The position numbers and the translations under genes are program-made. A model generated the notes under the pieces. The model had not been told where the DNA came from. It saw nothing but the letters and a program-made list of their open reading frames with translations, and searched no databases. A DNA stretch of 64,000 bases. Origin: Anas platyrhynchos (lineage: Eukaryota > Chordata > Aves > Anseriformes > Anatidae). The stretch covers positions 151,013,501 through 151,077,500 of the forward strand of contig NC_092588.1 in the NCBI RefSeq assembly GCF_047663525.1. Reading direction: 5' to 3'. Below are positions 61,851-64,000 of the stretch, one piece after another; within the stretch, counting starts at the first letter, position 1, and each line of letters begins with the position of its first letter.

Positions 61851-64000
61851 TTATTAATAATCTCCTTCAGGAAGTGGTTCTGGACAGATGTGTACTGAAT
61901 GTCACTGCTGCAGTGCAGTCCCCAGGTGGCTGTATTTCAGTGGCGTGCTCAGAAAGCTTCTGTACTTTCAAATGTATTTTGGACTGCATGATTTTATTTA
62001 TAACATGTAATTATTTTAGATTCATCACTCAGATTCTACTTCAGGGACATTATTTGTATCTGTATCTTCTCCAGAAGGAGGAGGACAGCAAGCCATATGC
62101 TGAAAGGAAGTGGTTTTCCTGGTATTTAATCATGTTTGAGTTGGAAGGTGCAGCTATGACTAATGGGCTGTTCCTGAAGCCTGGAAAATTTTCTTCAGTA
62201 TCTGAGAATCTTAATAGTGTTTTTTCTCCTGTTCTAGTAACAAAGCAGCTTTAATGAATCAAGGATTAGAAATAAGGAGTCTACAGTGATAGTCAACAGA
62301 GCATAATTTTAAAAGTTCATATACAGGAAAAGACAATTTTCTCTATTTTTAGGGGATGGAAAGGAAAAATAGTAGATTTCCCACCTCTGAACTGTAAGAA
62401 ATCTCCTTCATCTTTTGAGTGCCCAGCTGTTCCCACATTACAACTTACAGAACCATCATCTCAATGCAAACTGATTGCAAAGCTAGGAGCACTGAACATC
62501 ATAAATTGAGGGGATTTTTGAACTTCCCTTCTTAAGACAGTTTTGTGCAAGGTAATGATACCTCAACGATACGAGAAAAAGGCAAAAGTAAAAATCCAAG
62601 CCTTTTGCATCCAGAAAAAGTGTAACCTCCTTTATGCCCAATGCATCTTTCTGTTCTCCTACTGCTTCTGGACTTCCACCTGACTGAGCTAAAAAGCTGA
62701 GCTTTCTTGAAGTCATTTCTGAAAAAGCAGCTAGAATTTCTGACTCCACCCTTTTCTTGGAGGTAGTTTTTTCTTTCCGCATTCCTCCTTTTCCAGTTCA
62801 CCAAGTTTCAACACTTCGATTTCATCTTAAAATATCATAACTGCACTACCCAAAGGCGCTCTTCTGCTCAGGTCATTCCCATACCTGATGCATGAAATCT
62901 GCCAACCCCTCCTGGCCAGGAGCCCTTCCATTCACTACTCAGATCTCTTCCAGTGGCTCACTTCTGTACTCCTCATTGCAAATTACATACGTGAAGTGCA
63001 TTTTAAAGAATGAAAATGTGATGTATAAAAGACCGTTATAAGCAGACTACTTCTCCCCTGGACATGTCACTATCCACACTTCCAAAACACCACTTAGTCG
63101 AAAGCAAGACAAGAAATTTCTAGCCTTCTACAAGCCTGATTTGAAATTCAAGGGTAGAATTAGCACAAAAAGCCTTCTGCATCATTAGCTAAATTCAACC
63201 ATCTCTTTCAAGTACTAATTCTAGATATCTGGTGAGGTGAAAGCAGATGATTTACAACTTTCCAAGGGTACAGCTGACACTGTTGAGCTGCAAGAACACA
63301 AGGGACACGCATATATCAAATCCCACTGGAAAATTAGTCACAGGTTTCTTCCTATAAGCATACTTTCGAAACTGGTCTGTGACGCTACATTAAGATACTC
63401 CCGTTTGGAGTCTGCTAAGAAACAGCAAGTACTGAATAAATTTTTTAGCACATTCTCAATATCTTCTCTCAATCATGAATATTTCCTAGCAGGATTTCTA
63501 TTAATCTCCTCCTAATATTCTCATGCAAGATTTAACAAGTAAACACTGACTAAATGTGCTCTGGAACTGTATGAATAATTTCCTCGAGTACTACAGAACA
63601 CGAAGGGACAAAGTATTTTGTGAGAGTATTTTTGCCTTCACAAACAAATTAAACCTCTCTGAATTGACGACATAAATAATTCAGCGTTATTCCATTTACT
63701 AAATTGGGAAAAAGTGAGGCAGAGCGCACATCTTTAGGAAAGCACTGTGTTCTACAACAGAGAGATAATCCTATTCATAAACAAGTCTCCAAGCCACAAA
63801 ATAGCTCCAATTAATGCATTGCATTTGTCTGAAAATGTTGATCCTGTCAAAATCAGCGCCCAAAACTGAAAAATTAAAGGAGAAAAATAATCATAATCTG
63901 CATGTTTCATTATCTGCTGATATTTTCAAATATACTAAAAATTCAGACATGGGCTCCTAAGCCCTTGGGTGCTTTGAAAGCCTCCTGTTTTGCTTAAAGC

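Larger units (their letters stand above)
53090..64000 (-). other. RBM33: RBM33 intron, at least 10.9 kb, partial
   Basis: From the penultimate-exon acceptor to the window edge I find no exon matching the remembered upstream RBM33 peptide. The sequence is AT-rich and contains two CR1 fragments, a GAT-free A-rich run at 59270-59300, an AAT repeat near 55598-55630 and one exon-like stretch at 60366-60439. The remaining frames are short and unconvincing. Confidence 0.75.

Noticed and set aside
62483..62804. Possible - strand exon with peptides of 90-99 codons
   Set aside because: Two overlapping frames look mildly coding-like, but neither matches RBM33 sequence I remember and no convincing splice pair brackets one frame.

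Overview
The window is vertebrate genomic DNA, almost certainly from a bird. The main evidence is a complete Sonic hedgehog (SHH) gene whose 425-residue product matches the avian form (it starts M-x-E-M, three residues before the mammalian start). CR1 LINE fragments and an LTR of the kind common in bird genomes support this. I cannot name the species.

Layout. Bases 1-12,700 are upstream intergenic DNA: mostly AT-rich and gene-free, with a long poly(A)/poly(T) inverted pair near 7.9 kb and a CpG-rich patch near 10.2-10.5 kb. The SHH promoter (CCAAT plus TATA-like box) lies near 12.7 kb. SHH reads on the + strand with three coding exons (13005-13313, 17917-18178, 21626-22332) and two GT-AG introns of about 4.6 and 3.4 kb. 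Both introns hold AT-rich islands with transcription-factor-like sites. The best, in intron 2, carries FoxA-type, homeodomain and T-box motifs, the site combination described for the floor-plate enhancer SFPE2. The 3' UTR begins with a purine-rich stretch, has a clear AATAAA at 23568, and may extend to an ATTAAA at 26217.

From about 26 kb to 46 kb I see no gene: simple repeats, one eroded CR1, a 22-bp perfect palindrome and a probable solo LTR (44.2-45.3 kb). From about 46 kb to the right edge the - strand carries the 3' end of RBM33. This comprises a poly(A) signal, a 3' UTR of about 6.7 kb, a 49-nt terminal coding segment, a 186-bp intron, an 89-nt penultimate exon and at least 10.9 kb of the next intron. 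That intron holds two similar CR1 copies in opposite orientation and one unexplained exon-like stretch.

How it fits together: SHH encodes a secreted, autoprocessed, cholesterol-modified morphogen, and RBM33 encodes an RNA-binding protein. They are neighbours by conserved vertebrate synteny and are transcribed convergently; I see no functional link in the sequence. I found no microbial-type system, CRISPR array or new gene cluster. The most promising novel-looking items are regulatory or structural.
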